From Lineus longissimus (lineage: Eukaryota; Nemertea; Pilidiophora; Heteronemertea; Lineidae): a stretch of 64,000 nucleotides of DNA. The notes beneath the pieces are model-generated. The model was not told where the DNA came from. It was given only the letters and a program-made list of their open reading frames with translations, and made no database searches. The stretch covers positions 14,384,501 through 14,448,500 of the forward strand of contig NC_088320.1 in the NCBI RefSeq assembly GCF_910592395.1. Direction: 5' to 3'. Below, piece by piece: positions 11,619 to 23,000 of the stretch; the first letter of the stretch is position 1, and every line of letters starts with the position of its first letter. The position numbers and the translations under genes are program-made.

Positions 11619-13097
11619 CCTCAGGATGGGATTACAGATGACTTGTGTTAAACATTTCCGCGGAATCCGCGTTTTATAACAGCCACGTGTTGTACAGGTA
11701 GCAATTCTACTCGCGTTATCGGCGGGGTATGCAACATTGTCTCGTAGCTGGGCCATCGCATTTGCCTAACAGGTAGCTACCCCGACAAGGAAGGGTGTTT
11801 GGCTGGCATGTCCCGCCTAAACGGACGAAGCAAGCAGTGTCAGCTACACCTTAAAAAGGAAAGTTAAAGTTTAGAACCTCGTTTTACATGCATAAGGCCA
11901 CTTTTCTCTTATTTCACAATTTCTTAAAACGGTAACTCAGCTAATGAAATTGATAAAAAAAGACAATTTCTCTACTCTCAGCAGCTCACACTTGCCGTTT
12001 AGCAGGTTCAGATTGAGCATTGAGCATTCCCCCCGAATTCTAACAGACTCCCGACCTTTAAATTGGCATTTATATCATTTTGAGGGAATATCAATTTCTT
12101 TAAGATTTCATGTTCTAACCAAAATGTTGATGTCTATGCTCATCCTTTATTTCTCTCACTGATGACATGTTTTCCTAACAGGCCTGAAGTACGTGTATGT
12201 ACAGTCATTCCAGAAAGTAAATGTCATCCGTTTTTTAAATGTCATAGAGATAGAATAAGATAATTGAATGCGGTTATCAGCAGAGAATGGTATATCTAGT
12301 TGGTCATGTATCTGTTGTATTTGGACCCAACTAATCCTGTCTCTTCATTATGTAACAGGCAATTTAAAAAATGTCCAAAAAGTGACTTTTTTATTTTATT
12401 CTATTTTCGTTCTTTTTCACAATGTATGGGTGAACTATGATGCAAGAAAGGTTTTTTTTGCTTTCATTACTAGAAAATTCCTGCTAAATTCTTTCATTTT
12501 GAAGATCAGTTTTAGCTCGCTACAGGTGATTGTTTTTTTCACACAGCTGGTGACCTTTTGGAACACCCCTCATAGTCAGCAATGCAGTCAGTCAGGGTAT
12601 TTATGGCCAACTCAGCTCATACATGAAGGATTGGGGGTCTTTATCAATGGTTATGGAAGAGATTAAAAAAACTAACATAAAAATCCTAAGCAAAAATGTG
12701 CATTTGTCATGACTATCGAACACACTATATGGAATTGCAAGTGCCAAAAATGCTGGTCATAAAGCACATTTCATGGGCTCTTTTATATTTCTAAAAAGGC
12801 ACATGACACAAAAAAGTAATTTTTAGACCATTTTTGAAATGTTTGTTACATAATGAAGGGATGGAATTAGGTGCATCCCAAAACAACAGATACATGACCA
12901 ACTAAATATACCATACACTGCTAAAAACTTTCAAATAGCTTACTTTCTCTCTGTGATATTTTTAAATGAAATGGCCAGGGCCATTGTGCTCACCTCATGT
13001 GGAGGAAAGATGGATGAAGAGCATGGTATTGTGTCATGAAGTGTTAGGTTTGATGTAGGTCCAAACAATTACAATTTCCCCAAAATGGCCAATTTAC

Positions 13098-13975
13098 AGT
13101 ACATTTGACCTCTGTGACCTTGAAAAGTAGGTCAAATCAAAAAAGACCCTGGTGACACATTGAATGGTTGTTAGAATTAGATGTGCCCATGATATAAAAT
13201 TGGTGCCAATCGGGCAAGTAATTAAGGAATAATAGCATTTTGAAGAGTTTTGGATTTGGCCTCCTCCCTGGAGGCCGAACGGCAAATCAGATCGGACCAA
13301 ACTTCGGTACCTAAGATCACCTGACCAAGGGGTGCATGTGTACTTAATTTGTGATCAATAGTCATTGCGGTTAAGAAACGTGCCAAAGTTACGGCCTGAC
13401 GGACAATTTACACCATTTGACCTCTGTGACCTTGAAAAGTAGGTCAAATTAAAAACCTGGGTGACATATACTGTATAGTGGTTAGATGTACCCATGATAT
13501 CAAATTGGTGGCAATCTGGCAAGAAGTTGAGGAATAATCAAATTTTTAAGGTTTTTGGATTTTGCCCCCTGGTGGTCAAGTGGTGAATCATATTGGACCG
13601 AACTTCGGTCCCTGGGATCACCCGACTAAGGGGTACATGTGTACCAAATTTGGGATCAATAGTCATTGAAGTTTAGAAACGTGCCATAGTTACATCCATT
13701 TGACCTCTGTGACCTTGAAAGGTATGTAAAATCAAAAACCCGTATTATATGTGATGTATCCTTGCTTGGAGTACCTATCATTAGATTTTTAGCAAAAACA
13801 AATCAGTAATAAACGAGTTATCGCATTTTTAAAGTTTTTTGGTATTAGCCCCCTGGTGGCCAGGTGAAGAATCAGACCGGACCGAAATTGGCTGTCAGAG
13901 ATCATGTGACCTAGTTCATAATGTGTACAAAGTTTCAAGTTCATAGCACAAGCGGTTAAGAAACGTGCCACACAG
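13098..13975 (+). repeat. Three tandem units of about 280-310 bp with AGGTCA half-sites
   Basis: Each unit starts with TTTGACCTCTGTGACCTTGA (13104, 13416, 13699) and contains CAATAGTCATTG or an equivalent, AAACGTGCCA near its end, and a GATCA(C/T)..GAC block. Units 1 and 2 also carry an inverted AGGTCA downstream (13129, 13441). The half-site TGACCT/AGGTCA is the nuclear-receptor core element, here as a direct repeat with 3-nt spacing. Confidence 0.75.
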
Positions 13976-14015
13976 GATACGGACGACGACGGACGACGAC
14001 GACGACGACGACGGC
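13976..14015 (+). repeat. (GAC)n microsatellite
   Basis: Imperfect ACGGACGAC/GACGAC run at the end of the third tandem unit. Confidence 0.8.
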
Positions 14016-14094
14016 GGACACAGGGCTATCGTATAGACTCCCCTAACGGTGAGTCAAAAACGGAGGACATTTTACTTTCTGGAAGGACTGTACA

Positions 14095-15185
14095 CGCACA
14101 TGTCGTTGGACCTTTGTCAGGACCATTGCGACGATGAGAAATGTTCAAGCAACAGCTTGGTCCGCGGTGAATAATTCCCATTCTAAAATAGTCGATAACA
14201 TTAGCTCAAATGTGACCGGAATTTTAAAAAGATAAAGGAGGGCTTACCCTCAGGACGAAAGTCGAAAGAATTATTTTAAGGTGAATTGGTAAAACCTTAT
14301 TCTGTTTCGTAAACATGTAAATGCACAATCTTTACAATGCTATAGGCTTAACTCTAGCGGGGGCAGGGGGGGGGGGGATATCCACCAGTTGTCAGCGGCA
14401 AAAGTAATAATTGACCATAAGTTTGGCCGACAAATAAAAAACTGTCATTTTGCTTCCCCCTCCCGAGAGCTTGTTGTACTTTACCCGGGGTTATACAGTC
14501 ACTCAAGTTTATTTATTGGCGTTACTTTAGACATGTGTTAGAAGTTTTAATTGCCAAAATTGTTAAAAGAAATATCCTTCCCCTTCACGTTGGATAACCG
14601 TATCGGTTTAGCGACCAAAAGTACGGTTCAACGAACTTCCGCCTATGCACCCCAGCAGACGACGTGAGTTGAAAATCATTATATACATGTATGAAATACA
14701 ATATGAAAGATAAACTTAAACTTACAACAAACAAGCTATTCTCCGAGCAACAGTTTGTAATATGCTCGAAGCACTGGTGTGCGATTAGTGCGGAGAGACG
14801 TGTGTCGACGTGTTCTCACAAACACTGCTCCAGAAATCGAGCAAAATATTCGGCTGATGGAAGGCATGAACGATTAATTATTGGCAGTAAGATTACAAAG
14901 TACAGTAGTATCGCGAAACACCGTACACTTGCATATAAGGTCAAGTATTACGCGATGTATCTCAGCAATGCGAAATACATATTACTTGCCACTTCGTACG
15001 TCTGTACTGTTGGCATTGTAGTGCAAGATAGCCCTGCAAGAGTGGCGTTAATTTCAGAGGCTTCGCCATAAAATAATGATTTAGGGGTTTCCATTCTCAA
15101 AATAACTCTTAGCATGGGGGGGGGGGGGTTCCATCCAAACATAACTCGGCGCTGCAAGGGGCTCCACGAAAACCTTTTGTATGAC
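14095..15185. other. No recognised gene
   Basis: The 126-codon plus ORF at 14691-15071 has no recognisable domain or splice context, and its composition matches the intergenic background. Short G runs lie at 14366 and 15116. Confidence 0.3.
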
Positions 15186-15189
15186 ATCA

Positions 15190-15312
15190 CATGGCTTAAT
15201 TAGGTGAATTAGTATTCACACTTCGGGTCACTCTGAGTATTTGGCTCACACCTCATTAACCCCAGTCAACATAAGGCTTTGATCTTTATTGCCCTATTAT
15301 GGGAAGCCCTGA
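15190..15312 (-). repeat. Dispersed repeat family (copies at 32533 and 42806)
   Basis: Read on the minus strand: CAGGGCTTCCC, GATCAAAG, ATGTTGACTGGGGTTAATGA and GAGGTGTGAG. The same blocks occur on the plus strand at 42895-42958 and, with more divergence, at 32630-32750. Part of it is self-complementary (GGTGT..CTCAGAGTGA..CACTCTGAG..ACACC at 32660-32748). Confidence 0.6.
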
Positions 15313-15558
15313 TATGACATTTTTCCCATTTAAAAAAAACCTACTTGATGTCATCGAATATTTGTCATATTATCTAATTTTTTGACCAACGGTGAGTTTC
15401 ACATTTTGGTAACTATGGTCACGAAATGATATTTTTGTATACTAAATTTGGATACTTTGCATGTATCAATAAACGTACTGCATTGTATCTTTACCTACTC
15501 TACTCATATCTGGATGAGTTTTGTTGAAATCTTCAAATTATTTCTTTTCACGTACATA

Positions 15559-15829
15559 CTGTCTTCTCCCACTTAACCAAACGTTATCAAAGACCCAGAT
15601 TAGAAAGTTCTGGTTAACCAACACTATCGGCATAAAATGAGGACGCCAGTCGTATTGTATTCATTCATTCAGTACAGGACTACCCCATGTCAATGTTCAT
15701 GTCTTTTATCCACTTACGTGGAAGGCGCGGCATTGGCATTGTGGCTGTTCTTTCTAATGTTCGCCTGCGCCCAGTAAGGGGATTGGCATTTTACGATTCA
15801 GCCGCGCTCGGTTAAGTGGGAGAAGACAG
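15559..15829 (+). mobile_element. Short deletion derivative (MITE) of the 18.1-kb pogo element
   Basis: 271 bp with ends CTGTCTTCTCCCACTTAACC and an inverted GGTTAAGTGGGAGAAGACAG. Internally it matches the right end of the 18066-20806 element (CCAGATTAGAAA, GGTTAACCAACACTA, GGCATAAAATGAGGACG). TA precedes it; ATA follows, so a TA duplication is likely with one changed base. It contains no transposase. Confidence 0.85.
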
Positions 15830-16556
15830 ATATCTACAAAATTAGAAAGCAATCCCTGACAAGCCCACTCCCCCGGATAAAATAAGGGCTCTAATGAGGA
15901 TGTTTTTCACCTAAACCTGGAAATTGTGTTGGGATCCACAAAAAATATTAGAAAAAGAAGCTCACGTTGAAGAAATCAACCAAGTTTTTGCAGAGTGACC
16001 GAAAATCGAAGGAACATTTATATACAAAGAAAAAGCCTAAGTTCATGTATTATATTATTATTATGTATTTATATGTGCGAATATACGTATACATATAGAG
16101 GTTTCTCGTATTTGTACCCTGGATAATCATTTTCCCAGACTGCCGAGCATCTTATCAGGCATTCCAACTTACGGAGCAGTCTGCCCTAGATGGTGCCACT
16201 TGGGATCTAGGAGAATGGTTATCTCACAAAAAGAATATCGAAAAAACGTTGTTATTCTCTCATTCCTTCGCTATCCACAGGACAAACCAACAGAGCGAAG
16301 AAATCCTGTTTTGATTAAAATAATGCTTGAACAGCATGAATTTACGAGAACACAACAAAGTTATGTTGAAAAATTGAGTTGTTCTAACTTGATTGAATAT
16401 CCTTATCCGGCCTTTCCCAGGGCAGGCCAGCTCGGCAAACTGGAAGGCCTACGTGATGATTCAGGTTGATGTAGGCCGCAGTACTTAACCCATTGCAGTT
16501 ATTTGATAGGAACAGCAGGTTGTTACACAAAACCTGCTTTTACTGGTTATCCTTCT

Positions 16557-16562
16557 TTTATT
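16557..16562 (-). terminator. Polyadenylation signal AATAAA
   Basis: AATAAA on the minus strand, 38 nt past the stop codon at 16600-16602 of the cysteine-rich gene. Supports read-through of the last exon to this stop. Confidence 0.6.
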
Positions 16563-16599
16563 TTCACATATCGTTTAAATGACTCTTATTTTCAAGTCG

Positions 16600-17066
16600 T
16601 TATAGAGCAGGGCCCCTTTTCAACAGTTTGTCATTCGGATAAAACAGATTGGTTTTCTTACCTGTAGTAGTAGTAGTAGGTGGTCGTGTAGTAGCAGTAG
16701 TAGTAGGTGGTCGTGTAGTAGTAGATGGTCGTGTAGTAGGTGGAGTAGTAGGTGGTGGTGGAGTAGTAGATGGTGGTGTAGTAGGTGGAGTAGTAGGTGG
16801 TGGTGGAGTAGTAGATGGTCGTGTAGTAGGTGGAGTAGTAGGTGGTGGTGGAGTAGTAGATGGTCGTGTAGTAGGTGGATTAGTAGATGGTGGTGAAGTA
16901 GTAGATGGTCGTGTAGTAGGTGGAGTAGTAGGTGGTGGTGGAGTAGTAGTATTTGCGTCACAGCAAACTAGACCATTTATGCAGTTCGATGACGGCAGAG
17001 GGGTTCCGCCAAAACTCATACATTCATGCAGGGTCCTGCATGGTGGGTGTGGACACTCGCATGTTC
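16600..17066 (-). CDS. Exon 11: module 10 plus Thr/Pro-rich tail
   Basis: Acceptor CTCTTTTAAG, then module 10 (C-x4-C-x5-C-x12-C-x5-CC plus one extra Cys) running directly into about 90 residues of repeated TTPPPPTTPPTTRPST type, ending LLKRGPAL and a stop at 16600. The tail is typical of O-glycosylated mucin-like stalks. An in-frame phase-1 donor (CAG|GTAAGA) at 16661/16662 would make this another symmetric exon; AATAAA just past the stop favours termination here. Confidence 0.8.
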
Positions 17067-20000
17067 CTTAAAAGAGAGGCAAGTTTATCTTCTATTGTAA
17101 TTAACAAATAAACAATGCAACACTAAAATGTCCCTTCGCCGAACCTGTCGGATTGCTGTCTTGGATTTCGCAATATTTACTGCGACTGCAGAAAGAGTTG
17201 CTAAATGCCCATGAATGAACTGCGGCAAGATCGGTAGGGGTAGCAGAGGCTTTATTGAATTTCACCCCAATCAAATTTCCAATATGACTACCCACCTTTG
17301 CAGCAAACCGAGCTATTCGTACATTCCCAAGAAGGAATAACCTTTCCTCTGTGCTCTTCGCACGTGGCTTTCGTGACGCACGGTTTATATGGACACGGCA
17401 CTGAAACATAAAGTGAAACGCGTTCATTGCAGAAGAATAAGGAAATCCGCTTCCACTTTTTGAAAACACTGCTGTGCCTCGTAAAGTATAATAATGATAT
17501 CACTAGTATCAGTCGTGCAAGAGGTAATGAATGTATCAGAAAATAAGTTTTCTCCCTGAAAGGCTATACTACTCCGTTCGTTAAAAATATGAAACTTGTA
17601 AGCAAATGTGAAAATATCTAAAATTTACCAATTTTTACCAAATTCAACAATTACAAACGGCGAACCCTTTAAAATACCCGGAGAGCCACCTGCTTGACAT
17701 TAGTGGAACTACTATTATTCATGCATGTATATGTAGTTTATTTTCTGTGTTTAGTGTACATAAATGATAGTTCACCCGTTTTGTAGTAGGCGTAAGTAGT
17801 ATTTTAAGGAGATCACATATTCTTAGAAATATCTTTCTTTATAAGGACGAATGATACTTACAGAGGCAGCAGGAAGAACCTATCGGACAAGTGCAAGTTT
17901 TCTGGTCAAGCTTTTTACTTCCTTTAGGGCATGGGCCTTTCACGCATACGCCTTTACATCCACTTAGCTCACATGTGTCTGAAAGATAAAACGAAATATA
18001 ACTTGCATATGTTTTTTCAAAGTTAATGCGTAATATTTACAGTACACCGAAGCTTTACCAATATGCTGTCTTCTCCCTCTTAACCGAGCGTCAGGAAAAT
18101 GGCTCGAAAATGACTTAAGTCCAGAAACATGGCAGTCGGTAGTTTTTTTACCGGTGGGCTGCAATAAGACAGCCAATTATAGTGATCAATGGTAAGAGGA
18201 AGACAACCTTGTAAATGTTGTCATTTCAATAACAACTGGTCGCGGCCAGGGCCAGTACTCCCTGCAGTCAGGGTGATGATTATTGAAGATACGTAAGTCT
18301 ATTACAAGTCCATGTAAATGGTTGACCAATCCAGAGTCTTTCAATTTCTAATCGATTATGGAATCGTTTTCTTGTGGGGTAAATCCAATAAAGGGGACTT
18401 TCGTCTCGAATGTCATAACTGTTGTGTGCCACCTTGCTTTGACCACGTTCTTCTGGTAAGATGTACGCAATCCGATGGATTTTGTGGGTTGGCCTAGCAG
18501 GCACCCTGATGATCTTAACGTATGGAATGGAGTATGGAGATTATGTTGACAGCCCTATCCCTGATACCACTACTGATGATGATGACGACTACGACGACTA
18601 CGACGATGTAGATGATGCTAACCAAGCTGTACCGGGTGCACGTAGGCACCAGAAAAGCTACAGTCTCAATCAGAAGATTAACCTTATCGAGACATACCAA
18701 TTGGAGCATGCTATAGGATTACGTCATGCTGAAACTGCGCCATCCTTTGCTAGACACCACCGCATAGCACCGCAGACATTTAGACGTTGGTTAAGCACAC
18801 AGAAATGACTTGTTTGCCCTCCGAGATAGATCAACTCAAGACCATAGAAAATGGATGAGAAAACGGCAACACGGCACTGATGCACAAGGTAGTGTTTCAT
18901 CAAGCATTCTATTCCTCGCTAAATGAGTTTCCTTCTTTGTTGGCTTATACCGCTTCTGTGTCATGGACGGAAGAATAAGTCACATGATACATCATAGCGA
19001 CTGACCCTGACCATGCATTTAACAATATCAGTATGATTGTTCCCGGGACCCTTATTCCTAGGACTAACATTTCGTTCATACCTGTGGTCATCGCCAATCA
19101 ATATTTACTAAAATGTTAAACGTGTTAGCTTTTTTTATTTCAGCATACTGTCCCGAAATGGAAAACAATTTGAACACCTGGTTCCTTGAGCGCCGAAGAC
19201 TTGGTTTCCCTGTTTCCGGTGAGGATATTAAAGGGCAACTGGAAGAAAATTTCGGCAATGGTTGGCAGAGCTTCCTAACGAAACGAAGGCCAAAACGATA
19301 CCTTTTCCATGCATCTTCACACTGGCTTAGCAAATTTATGGAATGGTGAGCTTTATTCCTCTGTTGCATGGCTCGGCCTTAACGTACAGAATGGATTGTA
19401 TTCGGTGAATTTAAATAATATGCTAATGCCATTTTAGGAAACAAATAAGCTATCGAAGGAAGACCAAAGATTCAAGGGGGTTACCTGACAACGCCCAGGC
19501 ATTGGTTGCCAACTACCTGAGAGAGTTTGCCGACCTCATCAGAGACGGACGAAAAGGACGAGCCGAGGTCAACTTCAGAGGCTTGGCACCAGATGGTTAG
19601 GTCATTCTGCAGCTTCAGGCGGATGCTCCAGACAATATGCAAGTGAGTATTGGCATAGAATACAAGTCCGTGGTTGTAGTACAGGACATGTACCTGATGT
19701 CATCAGTGTTGTCATTGACGGTCAGACATTCTAGTTAATGGTAGTATTTTTTTGGAAAATCAGAACGTCTATGACTAAAATTGCTGTAGGTTTGACATGG
19801 ATGCAACCAAAACATTGTGCGTGTCTGACTGTTCAGAAAAGTAATGTAAATGTTCATACTTGTTGTTTGCTTTTCCAGGTAACTGGTAGTCCACAGGGTT
19901 GGGCCCGACACCAATCGCTAATCGAGTGGTCGCAGGCCCTGATTCTGCCATTTGTAGCAGGGGTCACGTTCCTGTTACTTTTAGACAGGTACCTGGCGCA

Positions 20001-23000
20001 TCGAAATCAGCAGTTTCGGGATGCAATCAACGCAGAGAATGGGACAGACACTTTTATCCCAGGACGATGTACTTCGCTGCTGCAGCCCGTGGACTTGACC
20101 GTAAACAGGAGCTTCAAGTGTCACCTGAGGACTATTTGAAAAGTGTGGAAAATCGGCCACACCGATGATCAAGGACATTGTGAGCGGATCACCAGGCGGG
20201 AAGTGGTCAGGATGATCAGCCTCGGCTGGAAAAGGGTCACACAACAGACGATTATGAAAGGTTGAGAGTCAGTGGCCTAGTTCCTGAGGACGATGACGAA
20301 GTCGGGGAGGGAGTAGAGATGGTAAATGATGAGCTTGAGCAGTTTGTTGAGGGGATTGAGTTTTCGGAAGGAGAAGAGGACGGTGATGTTATTGATGATG
20401 ACGTGTAAACCCCGTTTGGATAAGAAAATTGATTGGTAAATTCTTAAGTAAATCTGTGATCTTCTTTAATTTATTCGTTGACAGCAAGACTTCTTTATTG
20501 GAACATTCTGCATACCCATGAAGCTGGCTTTATCATAGACCCCAGATTAGAAATTGCTGGTTAACCAACACTATAGGCATAAAATGAGGACGCTAGTTGT
20601 ATTGTATTCATTCATTCAGTACAAGACCACCCCATTTTAAAGTTCATGTCTTTTATCCACTTACGTGGAAGGCATTGGCATTGCCCACGAAAAGGGAGTC
20701 AATTATCAGCTGTGGCTGTTCTTTCTAATGTTCGCCTGCCACCAGTAAAATCAGCCTATTCATTTGGACTTGGTCCAGCCGCGCTCCGTTAAGTGGGAGA
20801 AGACAGCACAACGTATGGCATGTATTCTAAAACATTTACAATGAATTTTTACAGTGACTCCTAGTATTTATTTCGTCACTGTGACTTCAATTTTCGATTA
20901 GGAGACACCATTTACTTTTAATCTCTAACGACAGGAACCTGGCGAGAAGGCAGTGTGTGCCCTATTTATCAAATAGTTGGCAAGTGAGAAATCGTCAGTT
21001 TTGACCATCGGGGCTCGGGCTTTCGCGCTTCCCTCTCATGAGGGCGATGCCTCAAACACCAGACCAACAGAATCATGAAGAAATAGTAATCAATTGTATT
21101 CATAATCGTGTTCGATTTTGTGTGGTATGTATTTTAAAACCGGTCGAAAATCTCGATAAAATTCATCCCCTTCTGTTTCGTGATCATCAAGCGGTGTTTG
21201 CCAATAACCTAGATTATCGACAAAAATCTTAACAAATGTCGCGGTCTGGCTATATAGAAATCGTGAAATATAAAGATTTGGAGAAATTTCGCAAATAAAT
21301 ACGTGCGGAAATGTTACTGTTCACAGTAGTATTGTCAGATTACTCTTGGTTTTATTCATGTGAGTTTCTAGACTAAACACAGTCGTTATGTTTTATTCAT
21401 CTGGTTGTTAAAAGAAATTGTTTTATTATGTTAATATTCCTTTGCCGGTGTGACAGCGGATATAGTCCCCCTGGAGTCATAGTCCGGTAGCATTGTATTT
21501 GACCAATTAAGCAGCATGATCTATTGTACCGCTAACCCTAACCAAAACATTTAGCAATGCGGGCTATTGTTACACAGACTATCAGCCCTAGGACTACTAT
21601 CCCTTGCACACCTGTGTAGAAATTTAAAACGTCCTGAGATAGGATGCCCGGGAAACAAATGATTCTATTATGCGCTTCAATCTCTGAGCTATTGACTGAC
21701 AGTCAGGGTCTCTGTAGAACAATATTGCAGAATACAATAGGGCCGGACACTTTTTCCAGGGCGGCATTTGTTACTGTTTCACCGGTTTAAGCCGATCGAC
21801 CCCTAAATCTGTTTCGTGGGAGGTCGATTTGAGCAAGATTTACCCTGATCACCCGTCGAATAGCCAGTAGAATATTTGGAATTTAAGCTTAGGTGGGAGC
21901 GGGCATTGTTTATAGACAATAGACCGTTATTGGACTTGGCCTCAATTCTTTTAATTGCGAGGAGAGGGCCAAACTAACGTTTGTGTGTGAATTCGTGTAC
22001 TTTTGTTGTCCATATACGAGTAGCTTTGTACAGGTAATTTGTCGACCAATCTCATTCTGGATGACTTGTTTATCCAAATCTACTAAGATGCAAATCGTAT
22101 TTGAGAATTATCACTTACATTTGCAGCATACTTTGTCAGGCGGACAGTAGCATGTCCCCTGCAAATAGATGAGCCTGTGTGTGCACGTGGCTGGGTGTGC
22201 ACATTTCGCCTTGAAACTCCTGCAGTTCCTTTCACATGTGGGGACTGAAACAAGCATTACGAACGTAAAACAATAAAATGGAAATATTGGTCGCTTTGTA
22301 TATATTTACACAATTCCAATATATGTTATGATGTAAAGAAAGACCATTATGTTTCATACTAAACTTCAAGCGATATTGCCTCCGTTACCTCCGCCCATAC
22401 AACTGAAGAAATACATGTACGTGTCACTTTCTGTATATCAATAATAATAATAATGCAATAGTACGAAAACGCTACACTTGCCAGGATATCAGACCGCGAT
22501 GGTCGATCAGTGGCATCACGCTAAACTTGTTACCATTGTGTGTACAACAATGCCAGATATGAATGAGTATTAGCCGATCAATTTCGTTTGAATTAGATTG
22601 CATACAAATGCATGCTGTACTTTTCGACAAAGGATTGATTGGCGTTGTTTATAAGCTTAGCAATATCAATACATTGAGGGTCAAGATGATTAAGTTTAGA
22701 ACATCCTGCAAAATAGTCACGTAAGGACGTGCGGGTTTGCATAATATTTACGTTGCCCGTTAGCGGTCGTGGTTCACGTGCCACAAGTAAGTTGGATTAT
22801 TCATTGGGCGGAACCCATGCTTGATAGTGCATGGCAAAATAGTTCGCCACAGCATTACTGTGCTCACCTTGCTGAGAGGACACAATTTACTGGCGGCACT
22901 CCAACCACAGATTGGTCCTCATTTTTCAGAGTTCAACTTGATACCGGAAATGATCACCTAGTGGACATTTCAGATGGGAATAACATTATTTTTCCAAAGA

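Larger units (their letters stand above)
12202..14090. mobile_element. Non-autonomous Tc1/mariner-like element with TA target site
   Basis: Inverted ends CAGTCATTCCAGAAAGTAAA and CAGTCCTTCCAGAAAGTAAA (second on minus) continue for about 36 bp with few mismatches, and TA flanks both sides (12200-12201, 14091-14092). The TA duplication and CAGT-type terminus fit the Tc1/mariner superfamily. No transposase is readable in 1.9 kb; the 132-codon frame at 12268-12666 shows no DDE motif. The right half carries three diverged tandem units and a GAC run. Confidence 0.8.

Noticed and set aside
12268-12666. 132-codon plus ORF inside the Tc1/mariner-like element
   Set aside because: No DDE/D or HTH motif; Phe/Ser-rich composition of AT-rich noncoding DNA.
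14691-15071. 126-codon plus ORF
   Set aside because: No domain, no splice context, no paralog in the window.
16649-17071. Plus-strand 140-codon Val/Gly-rich ORF and minus-strand His/Leu-rich ORF
   Set aside because: Shadows of the Thr/Pro-coding repeat of exon 11, which has splice and domain support in the other frame.
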